Assembly (NCBI GenBank): GCA_009930415.1
Contig: RZYG01000008.1
Location: 1-32,388, forward strand
From: Spartobacteria bacterium
Lineage (GTDB): Bacteria; Verrucomicrobiota; Kiritimatiellia; CAIQIC01; Lenti-01
Reading direction: 5' to 3'
Length of the DNA stretch: 32,388 nt
A model generated the notes under the pieces. The model saw nothing but the letters and a program-made list of their open reading frames with translations, was not told where the DNA came from and did not search any database. Both the position numbers and the translations under genes were made by a program. This document shows, piece after piece, positions 6,871 to 14,715 of this stretch. The first letter of the stretch is position 1; the number at the start of each line of letters is the position of its first letter.

Positions 6871-7521
6871 TCAGATTTCCGTGAAGACCGTTTCGGCGGA
6901 CAGGCGCGACTTGGGCAGCGCGGCGTTCCAGTCGTCCGGCCCGCGTCTACCCAGCGCCACCAGCGCGGTCGCGGCCAGACCGCGCTCCCGCAGGCCCAGC
7001 TCGGCGTCGAGGATGTCCGCGTCGAAGCCTTCCATGGGGCAGGCGTCGAGCCCGAGCGCCGCGGCGCCGAAAAGCAGCCCGCCGACCGCGAGATAGACCT
7101 GCTTTTCCATCCAGGCGCGGACGTCGCCGCGCTGGCGGTGCAGATCGACGTAGACTCGGCGAGATTTCGCCTGATTGGCTTCCGCGGCATCGTCGGGGAA
7201 GCGCCCGTCGCGGCGTTCCTGCGCGAGCAGGGCGTCGAGCTGGGCGTCGTCCATTTCGGCGCGGACGCAGAAGACCACGGCGAGCGAGGCGTTGCGCACC
7301 TTGGGCGCGTTGTAGGCGTAGGGCGGCGGCATGGCCCGCGCGAGGCGCTCCTTGGCGTTCGCGCTCGTTGCCAGCACGAAATGCCACGGTTGGGAATTGA
7401 CGGACGACGGACTGTGGCGCAACAGGACGCGGATCTGTTCGAGCAAGCCCGGCGGCAAGGGCCGGTCGGGCGCGAAAGCTTTGGCCGTGCGGCGGGTCGT
7501 GGCGAGTTGGGCGACGTTCAT
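6871..7521 (-). CDS. NfsB/RutE-type nitroreductase family protein
   Basis: This 216-residue cytoplasmic flavoprotein begins MNVAQLATTRRTAKAF, with the RR(S/T)..F element that binds FMN phosphate, and continues LLRHSPSSVNSQPWHFVLATS, the conserved 'a.SS.N.QPW.f' segment. It ends ALGLDACPMEGFD and ATALVALGRRGPDDW, again family-typical. Members reduce nitroaromatics, quinones or flavins with NAD(P)H as dimers; substrate specificity cannot be read from sequence. GGAGG lies 7 nt before the ATG. It precedes the DUF2877 gene by 3 nt, so the two are co-transcribed. Length is normal. Confidence 0.9.
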   Translation of the reverse strand: MNVAQLATTRRTAKAFAPDRPLPPGLLEQIRVLLRHSPSSVNSQPWHFVLATSANAKERLARAMPPPYAYNAPKVRNASLAVVFCVRAEMDDAQLDALLAQERRDGRFPDDAAEANQAKSRRVYVDLHRQRGDVRAWMEKQVYLAVGGLLFGAAALGLDACPMEGFDADILDAELGLRERGLAATALVALGRRGPDDWNAALPKSRLSAETVFTEI

Positions 7522-7592
7522 GGCGGGACCTCCGGAAGAGATCTCCCACTCTACCTCAGGACTCCGCGGCACGGAACAAGATTTACGCCGGG

Positions 7593-8750
7593 CTAGAAGC
7601 TCCAACTGGCGCCGAGGGTGGCGCTGTTCTGGACCATGCGGACGACGGTGCCGCCGCCGGCCTCGGGCGGGCCGCTGGCTTCGAGCTCCTCTTCCAGGGC
7701 GTGGATATAGGCGAAGTGCAGCGCGAAGCGGTTGAAGCGATACGACGCGCCGGCAGTCAGATGGGTCTCCATGATGGCGGGGAAGAGCGCGTTGGCGAAG
7801 ACGTCCTCGCGGCCGATGGGGGAGTTGCCGTGCGAGACGCCGCCGCGCAGCGTCAGACGGTCGGTGGCCTCCCACGTCGCGCCGGCCTTGGCGATATGCT
7901 GGTCCTCCCAGCCGAACTGGTCGCCGAAGGTCTCCAGCTGGCCCCAGCCGATCCAGCGGTAGTCGAGGGCGACTTCGAGGCCCGGGCGGATTTCGTAGGC
8001 GAGGCCGGCCGTGAGCTGCTGGGGCAGGTTGAGGGAATCGGCGAACAGGCCGTCGTAGTCGCCGTATTCCTCCATGAACTGTTCGCTGACGTAGGCGACG
8101 CCGATTCGCAGGCGCTCGGTAAGGCGCTGATTGGCGCCGAGGCTGAGGCCGATGCCGGTCGCCTCGTCCCAGTCGTCCGGGGAGGCGGCGGAAGGCGGAC
8201 CGGTGCGGCTGGTCTCCATGTCGGTGCGGAAGCGGCCGAGAACGAGGACGGGGCCGGCGCCGAAGCTGAAGCCGTTGGCGAATCCGCGGGCGTAGGCCGC
8301 GACGAATTTGGCGATGGCCAGTTCCGTGCGGGTGTCGCCGGCGGAGAAGCCGACGCGCGGCGCGTCGTAGTCCACGCCCATGCCGCTGGATCCGTAGAGG
8401 CCGACGCCGAGGTGGTGGCGGCCGTCGGGGCCGGCCGTCCACGCGGCGCTGAGGGCCGGGATGTAGAAGACCGAGTCGTCCTTCTGCTTGCCGGCGGCGG
8501 GATTGGCCGTGGATTCGATCGTGCGCGCCGGCGCGAAGACTTGGAACGAGGCTTCCGCGCCGGAATCGACGTCGGTCAGGCCGGCGGGATTGAGGACGAC
8601 CCAGGTGGAGTCCCGGGCGGCGGCGACGCCGGCGCCGCCAGCCCCTTGCTGTCGCGGACCGATGCCGATGAGGTTGACGCCTTCCGTGGCGGAGGCGGCG
8701 AGGGCGGCCGCGAGCCAGCCGGCAGCGGCGAGGAACAACGTGCGTTTCAT
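7593..8750 (-). CDS. FadL/TodX-type outer-membrane transport protein
   Basis: This 385-residue protein has a Sec signal MKRTLFLAAAGWLAAALAASA and then GVNLIGIGPRQQGAGGAGVAAARDSTWVVLNPAGLTDV. This is the classic FadL N-terminal hatch motif, 'g.g..a.gGag.A...D.s....NPAgl'. The remainder is a string of amphipathic beta strands ending NSATLGASWSF with a terminal Phe, as expected of an outer-membrane barrel. FadL-family channels take up long-chain fatty acids or other hydrophobic compounds by lateral diffusion; the ligand here is unknown. AAGGAG lies 8 nt before the ATG and a recognisable promoter is found upstream, so it probably starts a transcript that may read into the nitroreductase gene 71 nt further on. 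Confidence 0.88.
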   Translation of the reverse strand: MKRTLFLAAAGWLAAALAASATEGVNLIGIGPRQQGAGGAGVAAARDSTWVVLNPAGLTDVDSGAEASFQVFAPARTIESTANPAAGKQKDDSVFYIPALSAAWTAGPDGRHHLGVGLYGSSGMGVDYDAPRVGFSAGDTRTELAIAKFVAAYARGFANGFSFGAGPVLVLGRFRTDMETSRTGPPSAASPDDWDEATGIGLSLGANQRLTERLRIGVAYVSEQFMEEYGDYDGLFADSLNLPQQLTAGLAYEIRPGLEVALDYRWIGWGQLETFGDQFGWEDQHIAKAGATWEATDRLTLRGGVSHGNSPIGREDVFANALFPAIMETHLTAGASYRFNRFALHFAYIHALEEELEASGPPEAGGGTVVRMVQNSATLGASWSF

Positions 8751-8792
8751 GGGGTTTTCTCCTTGGGTTGATTTCGCAAATCGACCATTCCC

Positions 8793-8820
8793 AAGATAGC
8801 GCAGGAAGACGATATGTCAA
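8793..8820 (-). promoter_or_regulatory. Promoter of the FadL-like gene in an AT-rich island
   Basis: On the minus strand a perfect TTGACA (8815-8820) and TATCTT (8793-8798) are 16 bp apart. Directly upstream lies a strikingly AT-rich stretch (about 8820-8865) in an otherwise GC-rich window, which could act as an UP element or bind a nucleoid protein. Confidence 0.6.
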
Positions 8821-8889
8821 CAATGTCTATAAATAAACTATAATATAATTATAATCCATTGGAATGCAAGAGGATGAAAATTTCAAAGT

Positions 8890-9708
8890 CTATTGCTTTT
8901 CGGCGGTGAAATCGCCGAGGCCGACTTTGGTTCCGTTGGCCGTGCTCCAGTAATAGTCGCCGAACAGGGCGCCATCGCCGACGAGGGCCTGGCCGGAAGC
9001 CAAGCTGATCGTTTTGTTCGTGGTACCGGCCAACATGGAAAAGACGAAGAAGTCGTTGGTGACTTCGCCGGTCAAGGCGTAGCGGACGGAATCGACGAGG
9101 CCAGTGCCGGCCACGTCGGTGTCGGTTTGGGACAGCGTGAGGGTGATGCTGAACGTAACGGGGCTGAAGTTGGTGGTGCGACCGAACTCGGTTCCCGTGT
9201 AGGTGCGCGCGTAGTGTTCGTTGAAGTTGAAGCGCCAGGTGCCGGCCACGTCGGCCAGGGCCGGCGCCAGCGAGTTGGTGACGACGACGTTGGTCGAGAT
9301 GGTCACGTTCGTCGTGACGTTCACGTTGGTGGTGACGACGACGTTCGTCGTGACGAAGACGTTGGTGCCGTCGTTCGTCGTCGTGAGGGTGACGAAATTG
9401 GTGAAGATCACGAAGTTGCTGACCGTGACGACGTTGGTGACGTAGCTGGTGACGAGGTTGGTGGCGGTTCCGCCCGTCGCCGGGACGGCGTTCGCGAGGC
9501 CGTAGAGCTTGAAGTTCCAGCCGGCGCTCTTCTCGAAATAGGCGGCGTAGCTGGCGACGACGTCGCCCTCGGCATCCAGCATCTTCATGTGCGGGACGTA
9601 GAGCTTGCCGTCGGGAGAATACTCGGCCTCGTTTCCGGCGGCGGCGGGCCCGGCCGCGGCCAAGGCCAATCCGGCGAACAGACTCCGAAAAATCCAGCGC
9701 GATTTCAT
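8890..9708 (-). CDS. Secreted protein with Thr/Asn/Val repeats, function unknown
   Basis: I do not recognise this 272-residue protein. It has a Sec signal (MKSRWIFRSLFAGLALAAAGPAAA). Residues about 84-145 are almost wholly Thr, Asn and Val in a (T)TNV(x)V pattern (VFVTTNVVVTTNVNVTTNV). The C-terminal domain (ADVAGTWRFNF...LTGEVTNDFF...GALFGDYYWS) has the 'GtW.f' start and beta-strand pattern seen in lipocalin-like or DUF-type beta-barrels. The repeat could form a beta-solenoid or a linker. The DNA of the repeat is built from ACGTTGGTG/ACGTTCGTC units, suggesting growth by slippage. It ends just upstream of the FadL-like gene on the same strand, so functional linkage is possible but unproven. 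Confidence 0.6.
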   Translation of the reverse strand: MKSRWIFRSLFAGLALAAAGPAAAGNEAEYSPDGKLYVPHMKMLDAEGDVVASYAAYFEKSAGWNFKLYGLANAVPATGGTATNLVTSYVTNVVTVSNFVIFTNFVTLTTTNDGTNVFVTTNVVVTTNVNVTTNVTISTNVVVTNSLAPALADVAGTWRFNFNEHYARTYTGTEFGRTTNFSPVTFSITLTLSQTDTDVAGTGLVDSVRYALTGEVTNDFFVFSMLAGTTNKTISLASGQALVGDGALFGDYYWSTANGTKVGLGDFTAEKQ

Positions 9709-9739
9709 GGGGCCATGCTACCTCCGCAGGGGGCCGGGG

Positions 9740-10753
9740 TCAAGCAGGGGGCGGGGGCGGGGCGGAATCGGGCGGCGGCGACAGTTCGTCGGCGTCGGCG
9801 AATTCGGGATAGAGCTTCTGGACGCAGTCCGGGCACAGGCCGTGGGAGAACAAGGCGTCGGAATTCTTCTGGATGTAGAGTTCCAGCTGGTTCCAGTAGC
9901 CTTTGTCGTCGCGGATTTTCTTGCAGGAGGCGCAAATGGGGATCAGGCCGCTCAGCGTGCGGACGTTGGCGAGGGCTTCCTGCAGTCGTTTGGTTTCCTG
10001 GCGGAGATCGGCCGTGCGCTCCTGGACCTGGACTTCGAGGTTGTCCTTGTGGGCGCGCAGTTCGGCGTTGTGTTCTTTCAGGGCGGACAGGTGCGCGCGA
10101 TAAACGATCGTCAGCATGAACAAAAACGGCAGGCTGGCCAGCAGGAAATACAGGGTCACCCCCGCGGATTGCAGCAGATTCCGGCGCACCAGGCGGCGGA
10201 CTTCGCTGATGTCGCGGTCGGCGGAGGCGAGGTAGCGCCGGCCGCCGGGCGACGTCTCGGGCACGGCCACGGAGCGGTACGTGCCCCATTGGTCGGTGAA
10301 CTCGAGATAGACGGTTTGGTTTGCCTCGAAGCCCTGGACGAATTCCGCGGGGACGTCTTCGTAGGGATAGAAGTACCACGATTCCCGTTCGCGCGCTTCT
10401 TCCTCCGAAACCGAAGGCGCCGAAAAGTAGAACCGGCCGTCTTTTTCGACGATGGTTTGGACCCATTTGAAGCCGGACTCGACGCCGAATTCCGTCACCC
10501 GCTTCCGATTGCGGAGCTCTTCGTCGCGGCCGATGGAATCGGGCGCGAGCGCGCGGTCGTGGAAATCGGGCGCGAGCAGATATTTCAGGCTGCGGGCGGC
10601 TTGGAGCAGGTCGTGGTCGATTTGGGCCATCAGCGCGGCCTTGTGTTCGCGGTACGACCAGACCGCATAGCCCGCCACCGCCATGACGTAGACCGCCATG
10701 CAAGTCGTCCCCAGCAACAGAGCCGCGGCGATGCGCGATTTTCCAATGGTCAT
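9740..10753 (-). CDS. Membrane sensor protein with C-terminal four-cysteine motif
   Basis: This 337-residue protein has transmembrane helices at about 8-33 and 194-218 flanking a periplasmic sensor domain of about 160 residues. A cytoplasmic coiled coil follows at about 222-265. The C-terminus reads LSGLIPICASCKKIRDDKGYW ... SHGLCPDCVQKLYPEF, with Cys274, Cys277, Cys307 and Cys310. This Cys4 module is found at the ends of many PAS/GAF or receiver proteins and looks metal-binding. No histidine kinase, GGDEF or methyl-accepting domain is present, so the Cys4 module is the only candidate output or regulatory part. It ends in a proline tail (DSAPPPPPA). AAGGAAG lies 7 nt before the ATG. Signal and partner are unknown. 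Confidence 0.7.
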   Translation of the reverse strand: MTIGKSRIAAALLLGTTCMAVYVMAVAGYAVWSYREHKAALMAQIDHDLLQAARSLKYLLAPDFHDRALAPDSIGRDEELRNRKRVTEFGVESGFKWVQTIVEKDGRFYFSAPSVSEEEARERESWYFYPYEDVPAEFVQGFEANQTVYLEFTDQWGTYRSVAVPETSPGGRRYLASADRDISEVRRLVRRNLLQSAGVTLYFLLASLPFLFMLTIVYRAHLSALKEHNAELRAHKDNLEVQVQERTADLRQETKRLQEALANVRTLSGLIPICASCKKIRDDKGYWNQLELYIQKNSDALFSHGLCPDCVQKLYPEFADADELSPPPDSAPPPPPA

Positions 10754-10869
10754 GTTCCGGCTTCCTTCTCTTGATGCCCGTTCGGACGTCGGGCGGTTTG
10801 GCCACCCGAATCCCTAACATGAATATAACAATTTGGCTGAATAGCAAGGAAATATCCGAAATGATGGGA

Positions 10870-11032
10870 AGGGCGCATCTGCGATTCGGTGTCGTCCGCA
10901 TTGGCTTTTGTAGCGTGGGGCTCCCGCCCCGCGCGGATTCTTCCAGACGCACGCGGCAGGAGCCGCGTGCCACGAAGGCCAGCGTATATTTCCCGATGAC
11001 GCCAAGAATGCACCGAATCGCAGATGCGCCCT
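10870..11032. mobile_element. MITE-like non-coding element with 21-bp inverted ends
   Basis: The region 10754-11060 holds no gene. Within it, 10871-10891 (GGGCGCATCTGCGATTCGG, TG) is a perfect inverse of 11011-11031, extended to 22 bp by the outermost A/T pair. The interior is itself an imperfect inverted repeat: GTAGCGTGGGGCTCCCGCC near 10910 against the inverse of CACGCGGCAGGAGCCGCGTG near 10950-10971. No transposase is encoded in its 163 bp, so it resembles a miniature inverted-repeat element or a large REP-type hairpin. The part nearest 10753 is AT-rich and may hold the sensor gene promoter, but no clear boxes are seen. Confidence 0.65.
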
Positions 11033-11060
11033 GGGAACAAGGCAAGGGGGCGGGGGTGTT

Positions 11061-11423
11061 TTACGGCGTCCGGGGCGAGTCCGGGGCGCCGGTTTCGGTC
11101 TTGGGCGCGGACTCGCGATAGCGGGCCAGCGCGCCGACGACGGTGGCGACGGGGATCATTTCCGTGCCGGGAATCATGCAATAGATGCCGGCCAGGAAAG
11201 CGCAGAGGAGGGACGGCTTGCGCTCGAGTCCGAGGGCCCGGCCCATCCAATAACCGGCAAAGGCCCCGATGGGCAGACCGAGATACTGGCCGATCGGCCC
11301 GAACGTGGCCAGATCCACGAAATCGATGACGAGCCCCGCCACGACCGGCCCGAACGCCCGGTTCAGGCGCTGGGCTTGGGAGGGTTTCGGTTGGGCGGGC
11401 GCGGAATTATCCATGGCGTTCAT
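11061..11423 (-). CDS. DUF4112 family small membrane protein
   Basis: This 120-residue protein has two or three hydrophobic segments (GPVVAGLVIDFVDLATFGP, LGLPIGAFAGYWMGRALGL and LLCAFLAGIYCMIPGTEMIPVA). The 'IPG.e.iP.at.vg...r' ending is typical of DUF4112 proteins. No biochemical role is known for the family. The ATG overlaps the stop of the glycosidase gene as ATGA, so it is translationally coupled to it; a second ATG three codons in (11412-11414) is an alternative. No strong ribosome-binding site is visible. Confidence 0.65.
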   Translation of the reverse strand: MNAMDNSAPAQPKPSQAQRLNRAFGPVVAGLVIDFVDLATFGPIGQYLGLPIGAFAGYWMGRALGLERKPSLLCAFLAGIYCMIPGTEMIPVATVVGALARYRESAPKTETGAPDSPRTP

Positions 11424-13180
11424 CCGAGGAGTTTTCTCATGGGCTCGAAGCCGCGGGCGTGAATATCCAGCAGGCCGCGGGGGAGGCTTTCGGCGAACCA
11501 GAGCGGGGCATAGGCTTTTTCGAGTTCGTCGAGGAGGGAGCGGGTCTGCGCCGCGGGCGCACCGGAAGCGACAAGGGCGCCGAACTGAAGAAAGCGGCAG
11601 GCGAGCGCGAGCTGCGCGTGATCGGTTTCGTCCGCCCACTCGGTGGCCGCGAGCTTGGAAAAGCCGTCGGCCCAGGCCGGAGCTTGAGCTGCGATTTCGC
11701 GCAACGGGGCGGGATCGGCCGGCGGTGCGATGTTTTTCAGCGGCGCGAAGGGCCACGCGGCGACGGCTTCGGGTACGGAGCCGGCCAGAGAAAACAGTTC
11801 GGCGGGGCGCGCGTCGTCTGCGCCGAACAGGATCTTGGAAAATGCGCGGTCGAAGTCGGCGCCTTCGTCGTTGGCGGGGTTCCACGCCAGTTGCGCGCCG
11901 AGGGCCAGGCCGTGGAGGGCGGCGGGGGGCATGTTGAAGTGGCCGTAGTCGCCCCAATCGGTGTTGAGCAGGCCGCGCGCGCCGAGTTCTTTTCCGGTGC
12001 GGGCGTATTTCGCCAAAACGACGCGCGCGTCCTCGACGGCGTTGAAGAGCCGTCCGAATCCGCGCACGGACGGGCAGACGGTCGTGGGCAGGCCGCGCGC
12101 GATGAACTCGCCGCATTTGTCGAAGGTGTTCGTCGGGAAGTAGGCCCAGTCGAGGATTTCGCAGCCGGGGGGCAGGTCGGAGATGGCCTCGGGATGCTTG
12201 AGCAGCATGTCGCCCCAGAGCATGAGCGATTTGCCGTGGCGGGCGGCTGCGCCTTGGAGGAAGCGGACGTGGTCGACGTACTGGCGGGCGACGTCGGCGG
12301 GCGCGGCGTCCGGGGTGCGCCGGCCCAGGTCGTAGGTTTCGTCGCCGCAGAGATTGAAGCGGGACGACGTGAAGCACGGCAGGAATTCGTCGAGGATGTC
12401 GCGGAGAAGTTGCTGCGCGTCGGGGTCGCGGGAGTACAGCGTGGCCCCGCGCAGGCGCTGGAGCCAGGTGGCGGCTTCCCACGAAGGGGCGGGAAATTCG
12501 ACTTCGGCGAGTTCGCGGTATTGCGGCAGCGACAAGATGCGGCCCATGTGGCCGAAGCAAGTGAACGAGGGCACGAGTTCGATGAAGTGCTCGCGGCAGA
12601 AGGCGTCGAGGGCTTTGAGGTCGTCGGCGTCGTAGGCGTCGCCGTCGCCGGCGATGGCGGGATCGAAGCGGAAGCGGAAGGGGTGTTCGAAGTAGAGCTG
12701 GAGGTGGTTGATCTTGAGGGACGCGAGCAGGCGCACGCGGCGCTGGAGCATCTCGAGGCGCGGGACGCGGCCGCGGCTGACGTCGAGATAACAGCCGCGC
12801 AGCGGCCAGGCCGGGGCGTCTTCGATTTCGCAGCAAGGGAGAGTCGCGCCGCTCTGCGCGCGGATCTGGCGGAACGTCTGGAGCGCATAGAAGAAACCGG
12901 CGGCGTCGGGCGCGGCGATGGCGATGCCGGCGGGCGCGATGCGCAGCCGGTAGGATTCGGCCGGGCCGCCGGCGATTTGGAGGCGGATCGCGGCGTGGGC
13001 CTGCCGGCAGGCGACGTGGTGCAGGCCGGGGAAGAGTTCGTGCAACGCGCTGGCGACGCGCGGATCGAGATGGTCCGGAACGCAAGCCGTGGGCGGCGCG
13101 GGCACGGCGCACGCGCCGTCAAGCAGGCGGACGACGGCCGGGGTTGGAATCAGGCGGAGCATGCTGGGGAGCCGCCGCAT
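11420..13180 (-). CDS. Glycoside hydrolase family 20-like protein (beta-N-acetylhexosaminidase type)
   Basis: The 586-residue protein has an N-terminal alpha/beta domain (about 8-125) like the GH20 non-catalytic domain, with GIAIAAPDAAGFFYALQTF matching the typical 'i.......G.fyg.qTl.ql'. A TIM barrel follows, opening WPLRGCYLDVSRGRVP. The catalytic pair appears as FNLCGDETYDLG with Asp280-Glu281, where GH20 enzymes usually have (h/n)xGGDE. GH20 enzymes remove terminal GlcNAc or GalNAc through substrate-assisted catalysis. No signal peptide is seen, so the enzyme may act in the cytoplasm on imported or recycled sugars. The start at 13180 is chosen as the first ATG; GTG at 13201 or ATG at 13162 are possible. 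A palindrome array lies upstream. Confidence 0.8.
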   Translation of the reverse strand: MRRLPSMLRLIPTPAVVRLLDGACAVPAPPTACVPDHLDPRVASALHELFPGLHHVACRQAHAAIRLQIAGGPAESYRLRIAPAGIAIAAPDAAGFFYALQTFRQIRAQSGATLPCCEIEDAPAWPLRGCYLDVSRGRVPRLEMLQRRVRLLASLKINHLQLYFEHPFRFRFDPAIAGDGDAYDADDLKALDAFCREHFIELVPSFTCFGHMGRILSLPQYRELAEVEFPAPSWEAATWLQRLRGATLYSRDPDAQQLLRDILDEFLPCFTSSRFNLCGDETYDLGRRTPDAAPADVARQYVDHVRFLQGAAARHGKSLMLWGDMLLKHPEAISDLPPGCEILDWAYFPTNTFDKCGEFIARGLPTTVCPSVRGFGRLFNAVEDARVVLAKYARTGKELGARGLLNTDWGDYGHFNMPPAALHGLALGAQLAWNPANDEGADFDRAFSKILFGADDARPAELFSLAGSVPEAVAAWPFAPLKNIAPPADPAPLREIAAQAPAWADGFSKLAATEWADETDHAQLALACRFLQFGALVASGAPAAQTRSLLDELEKAYAPLWFAESLPRGLLDIHARGFEPMRKLLG

Positions 13181-13196
13181 GGGTGGACCTGGTTCA

Positions 13197-13217
13197 CCCA
13201 CGCCGCAAGGGCGTGGG
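13197..13217. promoter_or_regulatory. GC hairpin in the GH20 gene leader
   Basis: CCCACGCC (13197-13204) pairs with GGCGTGGG (13210-13217) around a GCAAG loop. In the minus-strand transcript it would fold just upstream of the chosen start at 13180 and would include the alternative GTG start, so it may affect initiation. No T tract follows. Confidence 0.4.
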
Positions 13218-13235
13218 GGTCTGGCGCGCGAAGAG

Positions 13236-13317
13236 TTTTACGTAGAACGTAAAAACTTTGGGCGGTTTTTACGTAGAACGTAAAAACTTTGCGCCCGGTT
13301 TTACGTCGTACGTAAAA
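13236..13317. repeat. Three tandem 19-bp palindromes, TTTTACGTNNNACGTAAAA
   Basis: Perfect palindromes with an 8-bp half site lie at 13236-13254 (centre AGA), 13267-13285 (centre AGA) and 13299-13317 (centre CGT). The start-to-start distances are 31 and 32 bp. Copies 1 and 2 also share the trailing AACTTTG. The AT-rich array fills the gap between the mscS stop (13323) and the GH20 leader. It may be an operator array for a dimeric regulator of the GH20 gene or a dispersed repeat cluster. Confidence 0.85.
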
Positions 13318-13322
13318 AGGGT

Positions 13323-14168
13323 TCATTTGGGGGCATGGACGACGAGCTGGGGGTAGGGGATGGCGAGGTTCTTTTCGCGGAAGGCGGCGAGGATGGCGTG
13401 GCGGACGTCGCTGGCGGTGGCGGCGACGCTGGCGCGGGTGGTGTCGACCCAGAAGAAGAGCTTGAACTTGAGGCCGCTGTCGCCGAAGTCGTCGAAGAGG
13501 GTCCAGGGCGCCTTGCCGGGAGTCTGGATGACGGCGGGGTGGGCGGCGGCGGCGGCGCGGAGGGTTTCGTCGACGAGGCGCGAATCGGTGCCGTAGGCGG
13601 CGGTGATCGTGACGAGGCCGCGCAGGGAGCGGTCGAAGTTGGTGCGGTTGACGATGGTGTTGGAAAGGAAGTTGGAATTGGGGACGAGGAGATTGACGCC
13701 GTCGTAGGTGAGGACTTCGGTGGCGCGCAGGCCGATGGACAGGACCGTGCCGGCCTGGCCGTCGACTTCGACGATGTCGCCGAGCTTGTAGGGGCGGGCA
13801 ACGAGGATGATGGCGCCGCTGATGAGGTTGCTGCAGAGGTTTTGCGCGCCGAAGCCGAAGCCGAGGGCGATGGCCCCGCCGAGGAAGTTGAAGACGGTCA
13901 GCGGCACGCCGAGGACGCGCAGCGCGGCAAGGAGGAAGAGGATCCAAAGGCCGAAGAAAATCCAGCGCGGGGCGAGTTCGCGGGTCTGGCGGGAGGCCGC
14001 CATGCGCGGGGCGATGCGCCGGGCGAACAGCGCGGCGACGAGGCGGCTGGCGAGGCCGCCGCCGAGCACGAGCGCCAGCGCGAGGAGGAGATTGCCGAGA
14101 GTGAGATCCAGCCCGGCGCCGGACCAGACGACGCGCGCGAGGGATTCCTGGACGAGCTGCGGATTCAT
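13323..14168 (-). CDS. mscS: MscS-family small-conductance mechanosensitive channel
   Basis: MscS channels open under membrane tension to release solutes on hypo-osmotic shock. The 281-residue protein has three predicted helices. The pore helix region is GAIALGFGFGAQNLCSNLISGAIILVARPYKLGD, with the alternating Gly/Ala packing typical of MscS TM3 and the 'rPf..GD.Ve..g..GtV..I' start of the beta domain. Next come LRATEVLTYDGVNLLVPNSNFLSN and a C-terminal alpha/beta domain ending in IPYPQLVVHAPK. Length matches the E. coli protein (286). The gene may be transcribed together with the downstream GH20 gene, 142 bp away across the palindrome array. Confidence 0.95.
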   Translation of the reverse strand: MNPQLVQESLARVVWSGAGLDLTLGNLLLALALVLGGGLASRLVAALFARRIAPRMAASRQTRELAPRWIFFGLWILFLLAALRVLGVPLTVFNFLGGAIALGFGFGAQNLCSNLISGAIILVARPYKLGDIVEVDGQAGTVLSIGLRATEVLTYDGVNLLVPNSNFLSNTIVNRTNFDRSLRGLVTITAAYGTDSRLVDETLRAAAAAHPAVIQTPGKAPWTLFDDFGDSGLKFKLFFWVDTTRASVAATASDVRHAILAAFREKNLAIPYPQLVVHAPK

Positions 14169-14218
14169 GCGGACAGGGTAGCGTCCGCGCGCGCGGATGG
14201 CAAGGTCGGGCCGGACGC

Positions 14219-14602
14219 CTAGACGGCGGCGGGGGGCGTTCCGGGGCCGGTGGCGCGGGCCAGCAGGCCTTTGATGAACGCCAGCTCGAAGGGCTTGGAC
14301 AGAAACGCCATGACTTCGCCGCGCTGCGCCTTGGCGGCGAGCGCCTCGGAGGGTTCGCCGGTGATCAGGATGATCGGCCGGCCCGCCGCCGCTCGCTTGA
14401 GCTGGTCGACCCAGTCGTTGAGGGGCGGGCTGTCGGGCAGATAGATGTCGGCGATGACGACCTGGACGGCCGGATCGGCGAGCCCGGCGAGGCCTTCCGC
14501 GCAGGTGGACGCCTTGCAGGCTTCGTGGTGCAGGCGCGTGACGAGGGTGGCGAGATAGTCGCGCACCGCTTCGTCGTCGTCGATGATCAGGATCTTGGCC
14601 AT
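14219..14602 (-). CDS. Stand-alone response-regulator receiver domain
   Basis: The 127-residue protein is a single CheY-like domain. MAKILIIDDDEAVRDYL carries the acidic pocket (Asp8-10), VQVVIADIYLPDSPP has the phospho-acceptor Asp52, LITGEP has the switch Thr and FLSKPFEL has the conserved Lys. No output domain is present, so it may act by protein contact. The start at MAKILIID is chosen because the receiver fold begins there, although the frame is open upstream. It lies 50 nt upstream of mscS on the same strand. No partner kinase is seen in the window unless the C-terminal fragment at 1-51 is one, which cannot be tested here. Confidence 0.92.
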   Translation of the reverse strand: MAKILIIDDDEAVRDYLATLVTRLHHEACKASTCAEGLAGLADPAVQVVIADIYLPDSPPLNDWVDQLKRAAAGRPIILITGEPSEALAAKAQRGEVMAFLSKPFELAFIKGLLARATGPGTPPAAV

Positions 14603-14633
14603 GGCTTTTCGCAATACGGGGTTAACTGCGACG

Positions 14634-14662
14634 ACCGTAGCGCACGGACGGAACCGTGTCAA
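14634..14662 (-). promoter_or_regulatory. Candidate promoter of the receiver-domain gene
   Basis: On the minus strand a perfect TTGACA (14657-14662) and TACGGT (14634-14639) are 17 bp apart, 31 nt before the ATG. Just upstream, GGAAC/GTTCC forms a small inverted repeat at 14664-14678 that could be an operator. Confidence 0.5.
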
Positions 14663-14715
14663 CGGAACTCCTTGTTCCGAATCGGTTAAGACGCAAGGGG
14701 CGGCGGCGGAATTGG

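Noticed and set aside
11420-13201. GTG start at 13201 for the GH20 gene
   Set aside because: It lies inside a stable hairpin and adds only MGEPGPP without a ribosome-binding site; ATG 13180 is simpler, though not proven.
13236-13317. A miniature CRISPR array
   Set aside because: The units are self-complementary, the intervals are 12-13 bp rather than 25-40 bp, and no cas gene is near.
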